Assembly (NCBI GenBank): GCA_017381715.1
Contig: JAFOBR010000093.1
Coordinates: 1 to 56,791, forward strand
Direction: 5' to 3'
DNA from: Clostridia bacterium
Lineage (GTDB): Bacteria > Bacillota > Clostridia > Oscillospirales > CAG-382
DNA length: 56,791 nt
Position numbers and translations under genes: made by a program. Shown here in pieces: positions 25,335 to 33,451 of this stretch. The notes below the pieces were generated by a model that searched no databases, was not told the origin of the DNA, and saw only the letters and a list, made by a program, of their open reading frames with translations. How positions within the stretch are numbered: the first letter of the stretch is position 1; each line of letters opens with the position of its first letter.

Positions 25335-26450
25335 ATGGCAAGCGTATTATTTAAACATATTTACAAGAGATATCCCGGCGGAGTTACCGCTGTAAACGAT
25401 TTCTCTCTCGAGATCAAGGATAAGGAATTTATCATCCTTGTTGGCCCTTCCGGTTGCGGTAAGACCACTACCCTTCGTATGATCGCAGGTCTTGAAGAAA
25501 TCACCGAAGGTGAACTCTTCATCGAAAACAGACTGGTTAACGACGTAGCCCCCAAGGACAGAGATATCGCGATGGTTTTCCAGAACTATGCTCTGTACCC
25601 CCACATGTCCGTATTTGAAAATATGGCATTCGGTCTTAAGCTCCGTAAGGTAAGAAAAGAAGAAATCAAAAAGAGAGTTGAAGAAGCTGCTCGTATCCTC
25701 GACATCAGCCACCTTCTCGACAGAAAGCCCAAGGCTTTGTCCGGCGGTCAGAAACAGCGTGTTGCTCTCGGTCGTTGTATAGTTCGTGAGCCTAAGGTAT
25801 TCCTTCTTGACGAACCTCTCTCCAACTTGGACGCAAAGCTCCGTGCAGCAATGAGAACTGAGCTTACCAAGATCCACCAGAGACTTCAGACCACCTTCAT
25901 TTACGTTACCCACGACCAGGTAGAAGCTATGACCATGGCTACCAGAATCGTTGTTATGAAGGACGGCGTAATCCAGCAGGTTGATACTCCTCAGAACCTC
26001 TATGATAAGCCCGTAAACATCTTCGTTGCAGGATTCATCGGAACTCCTCAGATGAACTTCATTAACGGTAAACTCGTTAAGAAGGATGACGGTCTCTACT
26101 TCGACTTCGAAGATTCCGAATTCAAGGTTCCCGAAGACAAGGCAAGCGTTCCCGCACTTCAGGAATATGTTGGCAAGGAAGTTATTGCCGCTCTTCGTCC
26201 CGAACTTATCCACGACGAACCCATCTTCCTTGAAAAGTTCTCTGATTCTATCATCGACGCTTACGTTGAATTCACTGAACTTATGGGCGCTGAAATTTAC
26301 CTCTACCTCAAGATCGGTGAAGAAACCAATGTTATCTCTCGTGTTTCCAGCCGTTCTCAGGCTAAGCCCGGCGATACTATCAAAGTTGCTATTGATACTA
26401 CTCACATCCACTTCTTTGATAAGGACACCGAAAGAGTTATCACTCACTAA
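25335..26450 (+). CDS. ugpC: Carbohydrate ABC transporter ATP-binding protein (UgpC/MsmK type)
   Basis: 371 residues: Walker [14 protein letters not shown], signature LSGGQKQRVALGR, Walker B VFLLDEPLSNLDAKLR, then a C-terminal MalK-type regulatory OB region (about 240-371). There are no permease or binding-protein genes nearby, which fits the shared MsmK-type ATPase that powers several sugar importers. Codon use is strongly biased (long open antisense frame), suggesting high expression. AGGAGG precedes the ATG; a terminator follows. Confidence 0.9.
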   Translation: MASVLFKHIYKRYPGGVTAVNDFSLEIKDKEFIILVGPSGCGKTTTLRMIAGLEEITEGELFIENRLVNDVAPKDRDIAMVFQNYALYPHMSVFENMAFGLKLRKVRKEEIKKRVEEAARILDISHLLDRKPKALSGGQKQRVALGRCIVREPKVFLLDEPLSNLDAKLRAAMRTELTKIHQRLQTTFIYVTHDQVEAMTMATRIVVMKDGVIQQVDTPQNLYDKPVNIFVAGFIGTPQMNFINGKLVKKDDGLYFDFEDSEFKVPEDKASVPALQEYVGKEVIAALRPELIHDEPIFLEKFSDSIIDAYVEFTELMGAEIYLYLKIGEETNVISRVSSRSQAKPGDTIKVAIDTTHIHFFDKDTERVITH

Positions 26451-26460
26451 GCAATACATA

Positions 26461-26491
26461 GCGGCTCCAAAAGGAGCCGCTTACTTTTTAT
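26461..26491 (+). terminator. Terminator after the ugpC-type gene
   Basis: GCGGCTCC-AAAA-GGAGCCGC (26461-26480), followed by a T-rich stretch. Confidence 0.85.
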
Positions 26492-26515
26492 TCTACAAAG
26501 GAATTGCAGATAATT

Positions 26516-27496
26516 ATGGAAATACCGGAAAAGTACGCACCATATTTTACAAATCTCGATACCCCTTCAGTTATCACAGATACTGAGTTGAAAATAGTGT
26601 GGAAGAATAAAGCCACAGACAGTCTGATGTTTCCTATCAGAAAAGGTGCATCGATCAGATATTATTTATCCAAGCAGGAGTTCAGCCGGCTTAAACGCTT
26701 AAAGCCGGGTGAATATATGTATCTCACCTTTTTACTAGATGAGCCTACAAATGGTTTTTGTAAAAGAAAAGACGATTGCTTTATTTTCAGAATAAGCAGA
26801 TTCAACGCTGCGGCACACAAACGTATAAGAGAGCTGTTTGATGTTCGTTACTCCAATTATTCCTCCGTTGCATCTTCCCTGCCGGATTCTGCAGAACCAC
26901 ACCCACTCATCACGAGAAAGCGTATGGACAGACTTGCCGGCATCTTTGAAGGCTTATATATCGAAGGAAACGAGCGAAGAGAAACATCCGCACCTTTGGC
27001 TGTGTTTGCCAAACAAGCAACCTGTGCGTTGGCAGGCATTAATGTGAATTATGTTTCAGATGCAATCACCATATTCGCAGATATTAACGTACACGATTTA
27101 TATATGGCTTTATCTGCTATGGCAGTATGCCTTATTTCCTTTACACCGGAGATTAAAGAGATTTCTTTGGAAAGAGAGATGCTGGAAACCGACACAGTGA
27201 TAAAAATGAGCTGTTCGGGCACGGGATTTGCCGCAAACCTCGCAAACGTATATAAAGACAAAGAAAAACTCGATATGCTGTGTGAATACGGCGCGCAATA
27301 CTTAAATCTTTTGCTGATAAACGTAATTTGCGACAACTACGGTTGGGAGTTCAACGCTGTTGAAGAAGAAGGAAACACCGTGCTTTCCTTAACTATTTCT
27401 GTGATTTGGGATAACAAATCCCACATTGCCCTATACGACGGCGATATTAAAGACGAAATTATAGAAACATTACTTGCGCCTTTCAAGACAAATTAA
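26516..27496 (+). CDS. Uncharacterised protein with PAS-like start
   Basis: 326 residues, soluble. The first 35 residues (FTNLDTPSVITDTELKIVWKNKA) resemble the start of a PAS domain, and the C-terminal part (from about 180) has the size and helix-strand order of a histidine-kinase ATPase region, but no H-box or clear N/G boxes were found. It may be a degenerate sensor. AAAGGA lies 13 nt before ATG 26516, long but the only site; a TTG at 26504 is too close to it. A strong terminator follows. Confidence 0.6.
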   Translation: MEIPEKYAPYFTNLDTPSVITDTELKIVWKNKATDSLMFPIRKGASIRYYLSKQEFSRLKRLKPGEYMYLTFLLDEPTNGFCKRKDDCFIFRISRFNAAAHKRIRELFDVRYSNYSSVASSLPDSAEPHPLITRKRMDRLAGIFEGLYIEGNERRETSAPLAVFAKQATCALAGINVNYVSDAITIFADINVHDLYMALSAMAVCLISFTPEIKEISLEREMLETDTVIKMSCSGTGFAANLANVYKDKEKLDMLCEYGAQYLNLLLINVICDNYGWEFNAVEEEGNTVLSLTISVIWDNKSHIALYDGDIKDEIIETLLAPFKTN

Positions 27497-27518
27497 ATGT
27501 TTATCTATCACCCAAATG

Positions 27519-27553
27519 AAAAAATCTCTTGGCTACAAGCCAAGAGATTTTTT
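27519..27553. terminator. Bidirectional terminator
   Basis: A perfect 16-bp stem (27519-27534 with 27538-27553) with a 3-nt loop and A/T tails on both sides, between convergent genes. Confidence 0.88.
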
Positions 27554-27554
27554 A

Positions 27555-29201
27555 TTACAGCATATTATTAATTTGCTCACGCAGTTCCAAAATAAATTCA
27601 TCATTTTTGGGATATTCACTGAAGGTCATAAGATAACCTGCTTTTGAATCTATTATTTGATTAACTGCATCTCTGCCTATCTTTTCAGCAAGAGCTTCAA
27701 GCGCGCGCATATCACGCAAAGCTTGAGTAAATACGCACAGATGTATAGTTTCATAAGCTTTTCCTCCGGGTGCAGGATAAACGCTGAAGGTATCACCGGA
27801 TGGAGCAAAGAATTCACCGTCTGTAGTGCGATACGGGTCAATTGGTGCGATTGAATATTGGTTGTTGTAAAAGTTAAAACCCCAGTGCAAAAAACCCTTT
27901 ATGTTGTATCTGAACATCTGAAAACCGATAATTCTGTTGCGGGCAGAGGGCATTGACAAAAATCTGTTGGATACTTTTACACATTCACCACAGCAATAAT
28001 ACGCCCAAAGATTATCAACATTATTGTCAATAAACGGCTGAATGTGATCAGTAGCCACTACAGGATTATCCACGATACCGGAAGAATAAAACTCGTAGTT
28101 GGAAAGCGCATCTATTATCTTACACCCGCAAAGCGCTTCGGCAACCACATTTTTTGCGTTTTTATAGCTTTCAAGCTGTGCAGCAGACGGTTCGTCGGAA
28201 ATATGAAAAACGCACTTATCTTCAATATTTCTTGAAGACAGAAAAGCGCGCAACTCTTTGATAAATTGGTTCAAGAAGTCAACATATTCATCGCTGCAGG
28301 CATCAGTTTCCCAACCGAATATCTTTTGGATTTTTCCGTCAACTTCAGCAACGATCTTAGGTGCATGAGCGGCACCCCACTGGGTGAAAAAGTGCGCTAT
28401 TTCAAAATATTCAATTCCTTCGCTCAAGCACATCTCTATCCATTTTTCAAGCAAAGAAAAATCAAAATAATATTTTCCATTTTCTTTTTTAATTTGAACA
28501 AGCTGAACTGTCAAACGCTCGTGTCCTACCGCAGTATCCAAAGCCGGAGTAAATACGGGCGTAAGTATCATATTGATGCCGTTTTCAACAGCCGTGCGAA
28601 TAAAGTTTCTTACAATTTCCCAGTATCTGTCCGAGAATACTTCTACGTTATAATAATTGGCAAGGCAATCACTGTGGAACCATTGAGTAAAGACAAGCTT
28701 TTGCTTGGGCAAAACAGCATTACAAATTTTAACGGTAAACGTACAGGTTCCAACCGCTTCCCCATCAGTCTTTTTGAATATAACGGTGACGTCGTATTCG
28801 CCGCTGACTGCATCGGAGGGAATGTCAACATCCACCCAAAGTGAATTCAACTGTTTGGAAGCAACGTAAATATTAGGATTGTCAGATAAAGGAATAAGCA
28901 GATCGGGATATAAACCGGGTTCCTTGCGGAGATAGTTATCATCGTTCCATTCTCTGAATACAGGCATCAAAGAGGGAACGTGATGAACAGAAGAAAGGCG
29001 CACGTAATCAGATATTTCTGATTTTACTTCTGTGTTACAGACCAATTTTCCGCCCGGAATCTCTTCATCCGAAGCAAAGCATATCTGAAACGACAGTCTA
29101 TCGTTTTTAAGCACACTTGCGTTAAGATATTCTTTCTTTTGGTTTATATCTTCATCCCAAAAACACTTTTCCAACGCGGAGATACATTTAAATTTAATCA
29201 T
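27555..29201 (-). CDS. DUF4091/GH123-like glycosidase-related protein
   Basis: 548 residues. An N-terminal beta domain (1-160) is followed by a TIM-barrel-like region with VFTQWFHSDCLA, ILTPVFTPALD, the paired acids in HISDEPS (about residue 335), and a C-terminal DUF4091 part including RNRIIGFQMFRYNIKGFLHWGFN. DUF4091 proteins are related to GH123 N-acetylgalactosaminidases, whose adjacent acids do catalysis. No signal peptide is visible, so it may work on imported sugars. It precedes a cytidine deaminase gene on the other side of its start. Confidence 0.8.
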   Translation of the reverse strand: MIKFKCISALEKCFWDEDINQKKEYLNASVLKNDRLSFQICFASDEEIPGGKLVCNTEVKSEISDYVRLSSVHHVPSLMPVFREWNDDNYLRKEPGLYPDLLIPLSDNPNIYVASKQLNSLWVDVDIPSDAVSGEYDVTVIFKKTDGEAVGTCTFTVKICNAVLPKQKLVFTQWFHSDCLANYYNVEVFSDRYWEIVRNFIRTAVENGINMILTPVFTPALDTAVGHERLTVQLVQIKKENGKYYFDFSLLEKWIEMCLSEGIEYFEIAHFFTQWGAAHAPKIVAEVDGKIQKIFGWETDACSDEYVDFLNQFIKELRAFLSSRNIEDKCVFHISDEPSAAQLESYKNAKNVVAEALCGCKIIDALSNYEFYSSGIVDNPVVATDHIQPFIDNNVDNLWAYYCCGECVKVSNRFLSMPSARNRIIGFQMFRYNIKGFLHWGFNFYNNQYSIAPIDPYRTTDGEFFAPSGDTFSVYPAPGGKAYETIHLCVFTQALRDMRALEALAEKIGRDAVNQIIDSKAGYLMTFSEYPKNDEFILELREQINNML

Positions 29202-29218
29202 ACTGTTATACCCTCACT

Positions 29219-29614
29219 TTATTTAATCCACCACTCGGGAGTTATTTCGCCAAGCTTTACTATTCGGCAAGCAGAATAATCAAGCATTATTTCTATATCG
29301 TGATACTTCCCTGCCATCAGCTGAACCATAAGCTCACGGCATGCGCCGCAAGGGGCGCCATTGGAACCGTCGGGAAGAATACAAAGCACCTTGTCAATTT
29401 CCTGCTCACCGTTTGTAATCATATTAAAGATAGCATTTCTTTCTGCGCAAATGCCGAGAGTGGAACAGGTATCTACACATACGCCTGTATATATCCTGCC
29501 GGATTTTGAACATATTGCAGCAGCCACTTCCCCACAGGTAACGTATTCGGATATTCTACGTTCATTCAGCACAGCCTTTGCAGCTTCATACATTTCTGTC
29601 CAGATCTTTTCCAT
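29219..29614 (-). CDS. Cytidine deaminase-like zinc enzyme
   Basis: 131 residues. CAERNAIF provides the zinc His/Cys position and proton-shuttle Glu, and PCGACREL the two further zinc Cys; this is the cytidine/blasticidin deaminase pattern. The zinc ligand in the first motif is Cys rather than His, as in Cdd. It likely deaminates cytidine and deoxycytidine. ATG 29614 has GAGGTG 6 nt upstream; the GTG at 29623 overlaps that site and is rejected. Followed 18 bp later by the DUF4091 gene, so probably co-transcribed. Confidence 0.85.
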   Translation of the reverse strand: MEKIWTEMYEAAKAVLNERRISEYVTCGEVAAAICSKSGRIYTGVCVDTCSTLGICAERNAIFNMITNGEQEIDKVLCILPDGSNGAPCGACRELMVQLMAGKYHDIEIMLDYSACRIVKLGEITPEWWIK

Positions 29615-29688
29615 AAATACCACCTCACGCAGATTATAACACGAACTAAAAATAAAAGCAATGCTTTATAAAAAAAGGAACATGATGA

Positions 29689-29720
29689 AAAAAGCCATTT
29701 GCGAAAGCAAATGGCTTTTT
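29689..29720 (-). terminator. Terminator of tRNA-Arg
   Basis: A 14-bp perfect stem (29689-29702 with 29707-29720) with a 4-nt loop, followed on the minus strand by T-rich sequence. Confidence 0.8.
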
Positions 29721-29797
29721 GGCCCGCCCTGGGGGATTCGAACCCTCGACCATCGGAATCGGAATCCGGTACTCTATCCGGGCTGAGCTAAGGGCGG
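29720..29797 (-). tRNA. tRNA-Arg(CCG)
   Basis: Cloverleaf on the minus strand: acceptor CCGCCCT/AGGGCGG, anticodon loop TTCCGAT (anticodon CCG), T arm GAGGG-TTCGAAT-CCCCC, discriminator G and encoded CCA. The first pair of the anticodon stem (C27-A43) is mismatched. It reads the codon CGG. Confidence 0.9.
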
Positions 29798-30183
29798 TTA
29801 TTGAATTTTTTATCTAATAAATATTTTAGCCAAAATATTAATGTAATTATAACGGATGCTATAACAAAGATCAAAGATGCCATTCCGGTCCAGCTCTGTC
29901 CGCCGGAACAGACAGAAACGATTACGTCTGTAAGTATTGAAGAAATAAAAAATGGTAAAAAAACACACAGCAGATCGTGAACAATGCAAGATTTCACAGA
30001 GACATCCGCTCCGCGTCTGAGCTTATAAGAAGTGCAAAAGAAAGGAACACAGTAAAACAATATAAAAAGAGCAAAAAGATACACAACGTTAATATCGAAA
30101 TTAAATGACGAAACCACCGTGAAGCATATAGGCAGTAACGCTTCAAATACCGCTTGTGTAATTTTTGCTTTTTTCGAATACAT
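29788..30183 (-). CDS. Small uncharacterised membrane protein
   Basis: 131 residues with about four hydrophobic helices (ALLPICFTVVSSF, VVYLFALFILFYCVPFF, CVFLPFFISSILTDVIV, MASLIFVIASVIITLIFWL). No family recognised. ATG 30183 has only a weak GGGTG upstream. The last 10 bp overlap the 5' end of tRNA-Arg on the same strand, and tRNA-Lys lies just upstream, so it may be a short passenger between two tRNA genes. Confidence 0.55.
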   Translation of the reverse strand: MYSKKAKITQAVFEALLPICFTVVSSFNFDINVVYLFALFILFYCVPFFCTSYKLRRGADVSVKSCIVHDLLCVFLPFFISSILTDVIVSVCSGGQSWTGMASLIFVIASVIITLIFWLKYLLDKKFNNRP

Positions 30184-30236
30184 TTTTAACACCCAAACAA
30201 ATCAGCCAATATCCCCACGGAACTTCGAGGGACAAG

Positions 30237-30273
30237 ATAAAAAAAGCAGGTGCCGAACACCGTTCGGCACCTG
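30237..30273 (-). terminator. Terminator of tRNA-Lys
   Basis: CAGGTGCCGAA/TTCGGCACCTG stem (30247-30273), followed on the minus strand by CTTTTTTT. Confidence 0.85.
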
Positions 30274-30275
30274 TG

Positions 30276-30351
30276 TGGTGATCCATCGGAGAATCGAACT
30301 CCGGACACCATGATTAAAAGTCATGTGCTCTACCGGCTGAGCTAATGGATC
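30276..30351 (-). tRNA. tRNA-Lys(TTT)
   Basis: Cloverleaf on the minus strand: acceptor GATCCAT/ATGGATC, D arm GCTC-GAGC, anticodon arm CATGA-CTTTTAA-TCATG (anticodon TTT), T arm CGGAG-TTCGATT-CTCCG, discriminator A, encoded CCA. Confidence 0.95.
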
Positions 30352-30405
30352 ATTCAGACCGCCCGATAAGAATACCACATTATCGGGCGTTTGTCAATAA
30401 CAAAA

Positions 30406-31007
30406 TTAATAAAATCTAAAATTTGCAATTACTACGCCCAAAACAACCACATCGGTTGTATATATAGGCTTCATTTTGGGATTCTCCGGTTGGAGTCTTA
30501 CGCTGTTTTTTTCACGGTAGAAGCGCTTCACTGTAGCCTCATCGTCGAGCAACGCCACAACTATTTCACCGTTCTCAGCATAGCGGCGGTTTTCGACGAT
30601 AACTATGTCGCCGTCAAGTATACCGGCATTTATCATACTCTCGCCTTCAACGCGAAGAGCGAATAAATTACCGTTACCTCGCGCCATGCTCGCAGGATAA
30701 TCTACGTATCCTTCACAAGTTTGTATGGCAGTAATAGGTACACCGGCAGCTACTTTTCCCAAAATGGGAACACGGAGCATTTATCCGGTTCTCCCTTGCG
30801 TTCTATTTTGACAGCACGGCTTTTTCCCTGTTCTTTCTGGATATACCCCTTCTCTTCTAAACGTCGCATATAAGCGTGTACAGTGGAAGTGGAGCGAATG
30901 CCTAAAGCCGCAGCAATGTCACGAACGGAAGGAGCATATCCATCGTACATAATCTTTTCCTGTATAAACTCATAGACATTTCTTTCGTTTTCAGTGAGGT
31001 CAAACAT
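30406..31007 (-). pseudogene. lexA: LexA SOS repressor, frameshifted
   Basis: Two overlapping frames make one LexA. The first (from ATG 31007, GGAGG 8 nt upstream) gives the winged-helix DNA-binding domain, with GYAPSVRDIAAALGIRSTSTVHAYMRRLEEKGYI; the second (from about 30782) gives the autocleavage domain, with VPILGKVAAGVPI (Ala-Gly cut site), GESMINAGILDGD (catalytic Ser) and VKRFYRE (catalytic Lys). They are one base out of register at an AAA run (30780-30782); one extra A would restore a normal protein of about 200 residues. This is either an assembly error or a real loss of a single-chain repressor. The second frame has its own ATG at 30780. Confidence 0.85.
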
Positions 31008-31383
31008 TTTCATTTCCTCCTATAACCAGCAATTTGAACAGAGATAATGCACGCTCGGTATCTCCTTTAACATAGAGGTATCCAAACAAGCTCTCAAGTC
31101 CTGTTGCACGTCTGTACTGGACGGCAGCCGCACTTTTGGGTGTATGTGCGGAATGAGCGTTTCTGCCCCTTTTATATGCGGCAAGTTCGGTTTCGCTCAA
31201 GTGAGGAAGCAACGTATCCACCATCCCGCTTTGCTTGACAGCGGTAACGTATTCCTTTGCCCGTTTATTTAATTCGGACGTAGGCATATTCCCTTGCCCC
31301 AGCAAATGCGCACGCACCAAAAGCTCGTAGTACGCATCACCAAGATAAGCAAGTGCAAGTGGGCTGTATTCGTTTACATTCAT
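31000..31383 (-). CDS. mrnC: Mini-ribonuclease III
   Basis: 127 residues, the RNase III catalytic domain without an RNA-binding domain: LALAYLGDAYYELLVR is the signature helix with acidic catalytic residues, followed by KRAKEYVTAVKQ, KRGRNAHSAHTPKSA and LFGYLYVKGDTERA. MrnC trims 23S rRNA precursor ends. Its ATG overlaps the cysS stop (ATGA), the usual cysS-mrnC coupling, and its end overlaps the lexA start. Confidence 0.93.
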   Translation of the reverse strand: MNVNEYSPLALAYLGDAYYELLVRAHLLGQGNMPTSELNKRAKEYVTAVKQSGMVDTLLPHLSETELAAYKRGRNAHSAHTPKSAAAVQYRRATGLESLFGYLYVKGDTERALSLFKLLVIGGNENV

Positions 31384-32813
31384 ATGCGCTTCCACTTAGG
31401 TCCTTGAGGAGTATCCTCAACAACTATTCCCATATCCTTCAACTGATCGCGAATACTGTCTGCAAGAGCAAAGTTCTTTGCCTTTTTAGCTTCGGTACGC
31501 TTGTTTACAAGCTCAACGATAGGCTTATCTTCTTCGCTTACGGAAGCCGCTTCAGCTTCTGCCTGTTTTTTAAGATTTTCCCTGTATTTTTCAACGGCAT
31601 TCATCAAACCGAGAGAAAGAACGGTTTCGTAATCCTTAATAAGCGCAATCTTTGTTGCATCGGAAACCTTTGCTTTTAATGCATCGTAAACGGCAGTTAT
31701 GGCCAAAGATGTATTGAGATCGTTATCCATAGCAGATACAAAACCAGCTTTTACGGCGTTGAAATCATTTTCATCAGCTTCGCCTACGGGATTCAAAGAT
31801 GCAATCTTTGCAACTAACTTGTTATATGCAACAACAGCATTATCAAGACCTTCCCAAGAGAAGACAAGATTTTTGCGGTAATGAGACTGTAGGCAGAAAA
31901 AGCGATATACCAAAGGATTATATCCGTTTTCTTCAAGCAACGAAAGAGTAAGTGCTTTTCCGGAAGATTTGCTCATTTTTCCGTTTGCAGTGTTTAAATG
32001 CAGAACGTGGAACCAGTGCTTGCACCAAGGATGTCCCAAATAAGCTTCGCTTTGAGCAATCTCATTGGTGTGATGAGGGAAAGCATTGTCAATACCGCCG
32101 CAGTGAATATCAAGATATTCACCTAAGGTTTTAACAGATATGGCGGAGCATTCAATATGCCAACCGGGATAACCGTAGCCCCAAGGGCTGTCCCATTTCA
32201 ATTCTTGATCTTCAAACTTGGATTTCGTGAACCACAAAACAAAGTCTGTTTTTGTCTTTTTATTGCTATCAACACCAACTCCCTCTCGAACACCTTCTTC
32301 GAGATCATCGGCATCGTGCTTATTGAACACATAGTAATTTTCAAGCTTGGAGGTATCGAAATAAACGTTTCCGCCTGCTTCGTAGGCGTAACCTTCCTCA
32401 AGCAGTTTTGCAACCATGTTAATAAAATCAGCTATACAATCGGTAGCGGGAACAACATATTCGGGCTTTTTGATATTAAGCTTTTCACAATCGGAAAAGA
32501 ATGCATCTGTATAAAAACGTGCTATCTCCATAACCGATTTATGCTCACGCTGTGCGCTTTTTATCATCTTATCGTCACCTGTATCTCCATCAGAGGTAAG
32601 GTGTCCGACATCGGTAATATTCATAGTTCTGGTAACATCATAGCCCGAATAAGCAAGATACTTTTCAAGCACGTCTTCCATTATATAAGAACGAAGATTT
32701 CCGATATGGGCAAAATGATACACGGTAGGTCCGCAGGTATACATAGATACCTTTCCGGGTACGTGAGTCTGGAATTCATCTTTAGTTCTTGTAAGTGAGT
32801 TATAAAGCTTCAT
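31380..32813 (-). CDS. cysS: Cysteinyl-tRNA synthetase
   Basis: 477 residues, normal length. CGPTVYHFAHIGNLRSYIMED carries the first zinc Cys and HIGH-type motif, HIECSAIS and GIDNAFPHHTNEIAQSE are zinc-site and active-site segments, and KMSKSSGKAL is the KMSKS loop. It charges tRNA-Cys. It precedes mrnC with an ATGA overlap. A GAGG-type site lies before the ATG. Confidence 0.95.
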   Translation of the reverse strand: MKLYNSLTRTKDEFQTHVPGKVSMYTCGPTVYHFAHIGNLRSYIMEDVLEKYLAYSGYDVTRTMNITDVGHLTSDGDTGDDKMIKSAQREHKSVMEIARFYTDAFFSDCEKLNIKKPEYVVPATDCIADFINMVAKLLEEGYAYEAGGNVYFDTSKLENYYVFNKHDADDLEEGVREGVGVDSNKKTKTDFVLWFTKSKFEDQELKWDSPWGYGYPGWHIECSAISVKTLGEYLDIHCGGIDNAFPHHTNEIAQSEAYLGHPWCKHWFHVLHLNTANGKMSKSSGKALTLSLLEENGYNPLVYRFFCLQSHYRKNLVFSWEGLDNAVVAYNKLVAKIASLNPVGEADENDFNAVKAGFVSAMDNDLNTSLAITAVYDALKAKVSDATKIALIKDYETVLSLGLMNAVEKYRENLKKQAEAEAASVSEEDKPIVELVNKRTEAKKAKNFALADSIRDQLKDMGIVVEDTPQGPKWKRI

Positions 32814-32824
32814 AGTGCGCCTCT

Positions 32825-33439
32825 TTAACTGTCAGATTTAATATAAGGCCAATATGCCTTAAGATACGAAAGTCCTGACCAAATCGTGAATACGGTCATA
32901 ACTATACAGGAAATAAGAGAGATCAAATTACCGCAAAACGGTAAAAGAATAGGTTCGAGTATTACACAGCAAACGCAAACAATCTGGGTGTTGGTCTTGA
33001 TCTTGCCAAGCATATTTGCTGAAACAACAATACCGGATGCGTTGTTTACAACAAGACGCATAGAAGTAACGGCAAGTTCTCTGAATATAACTACAATACC
33101 CGACCAAAGAAAGACTTGGCGTAATATCTCTTGTGAAATTATGCTGCCATCGTAGATTGCGAAATCAGATGCAAGTATTGCAACAATGGCACCGAAGATG
33201 AGAAATTTATCTGCTAAAGGATCCATAAATTTTCCGAAATTGGTTATCTGACCGTTTTTGCGGGCAAGGTAACCATCAAGAAAATCGGTAACGGAAGCAA
33301 TTATAAAAATTGCCGCAGAAACAATCCTGCACCATATCTCCTTTTCGCCGCCGAAAATATTATAAAGCAGAAAGACCATAAAGAACGGTATGAGCACAAT
33401 TCTGAAAATGGTCAATTTGTTTGGAGTGTTAAACTTCAT
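32825..33439 (-). CDS. pgsA: CDP-diacylglycerol-glycerol-3-phosphate 3-phosphatidyltransferase
   Basis: 204 residues, with several membrane helices. The motif DFLDGYLARKNGQITNFGKF, followed by MDPLADK, is the CDP-alcohol phosphotransferase signature (DGxxARxxxxxxxxGxxxDxxxD). It makes phosphatidylglycerol phosphate at the membrane. It follows rimO by 12 bp, in the rimO-pgsA order common in Firmicutes; recA lies further upstream in the same direction. Confidence 0.92.
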   Translation of the reverse strand: MKFNTPNKLTIFRIVLIPFFMVFLLYNIFGGEKEIWCRIVSAAIFIIASVTDFLDGYLARKNGQITNFGKFMDPLADKFLIFGAIVAILASDFAIYDGSIISQEILRQVFLWSGIVVIFRELAVTSMRLVVNNASGIVVSANMLGKIKTNTQIVCVCCVILEPILLPFCGNLISLISCIVMTVFTIWSGLSYLKAYWPYIKSDS

Positions 33440-33451
33440 TAATCAAACCTC

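Noticed and set aside
25347..26459. 370-codon open frame antisense to the ugpC-type gene
   Set aside because: Same codon-bias effect; no ribosome site or family.
30778..30784. Programmed -1 frameshift in lexA
   Set aside because: The site lacks a heptameric slippery sequence (CCGGATAAATGC) and no stimulating structure was seen; a base loss is simpler.
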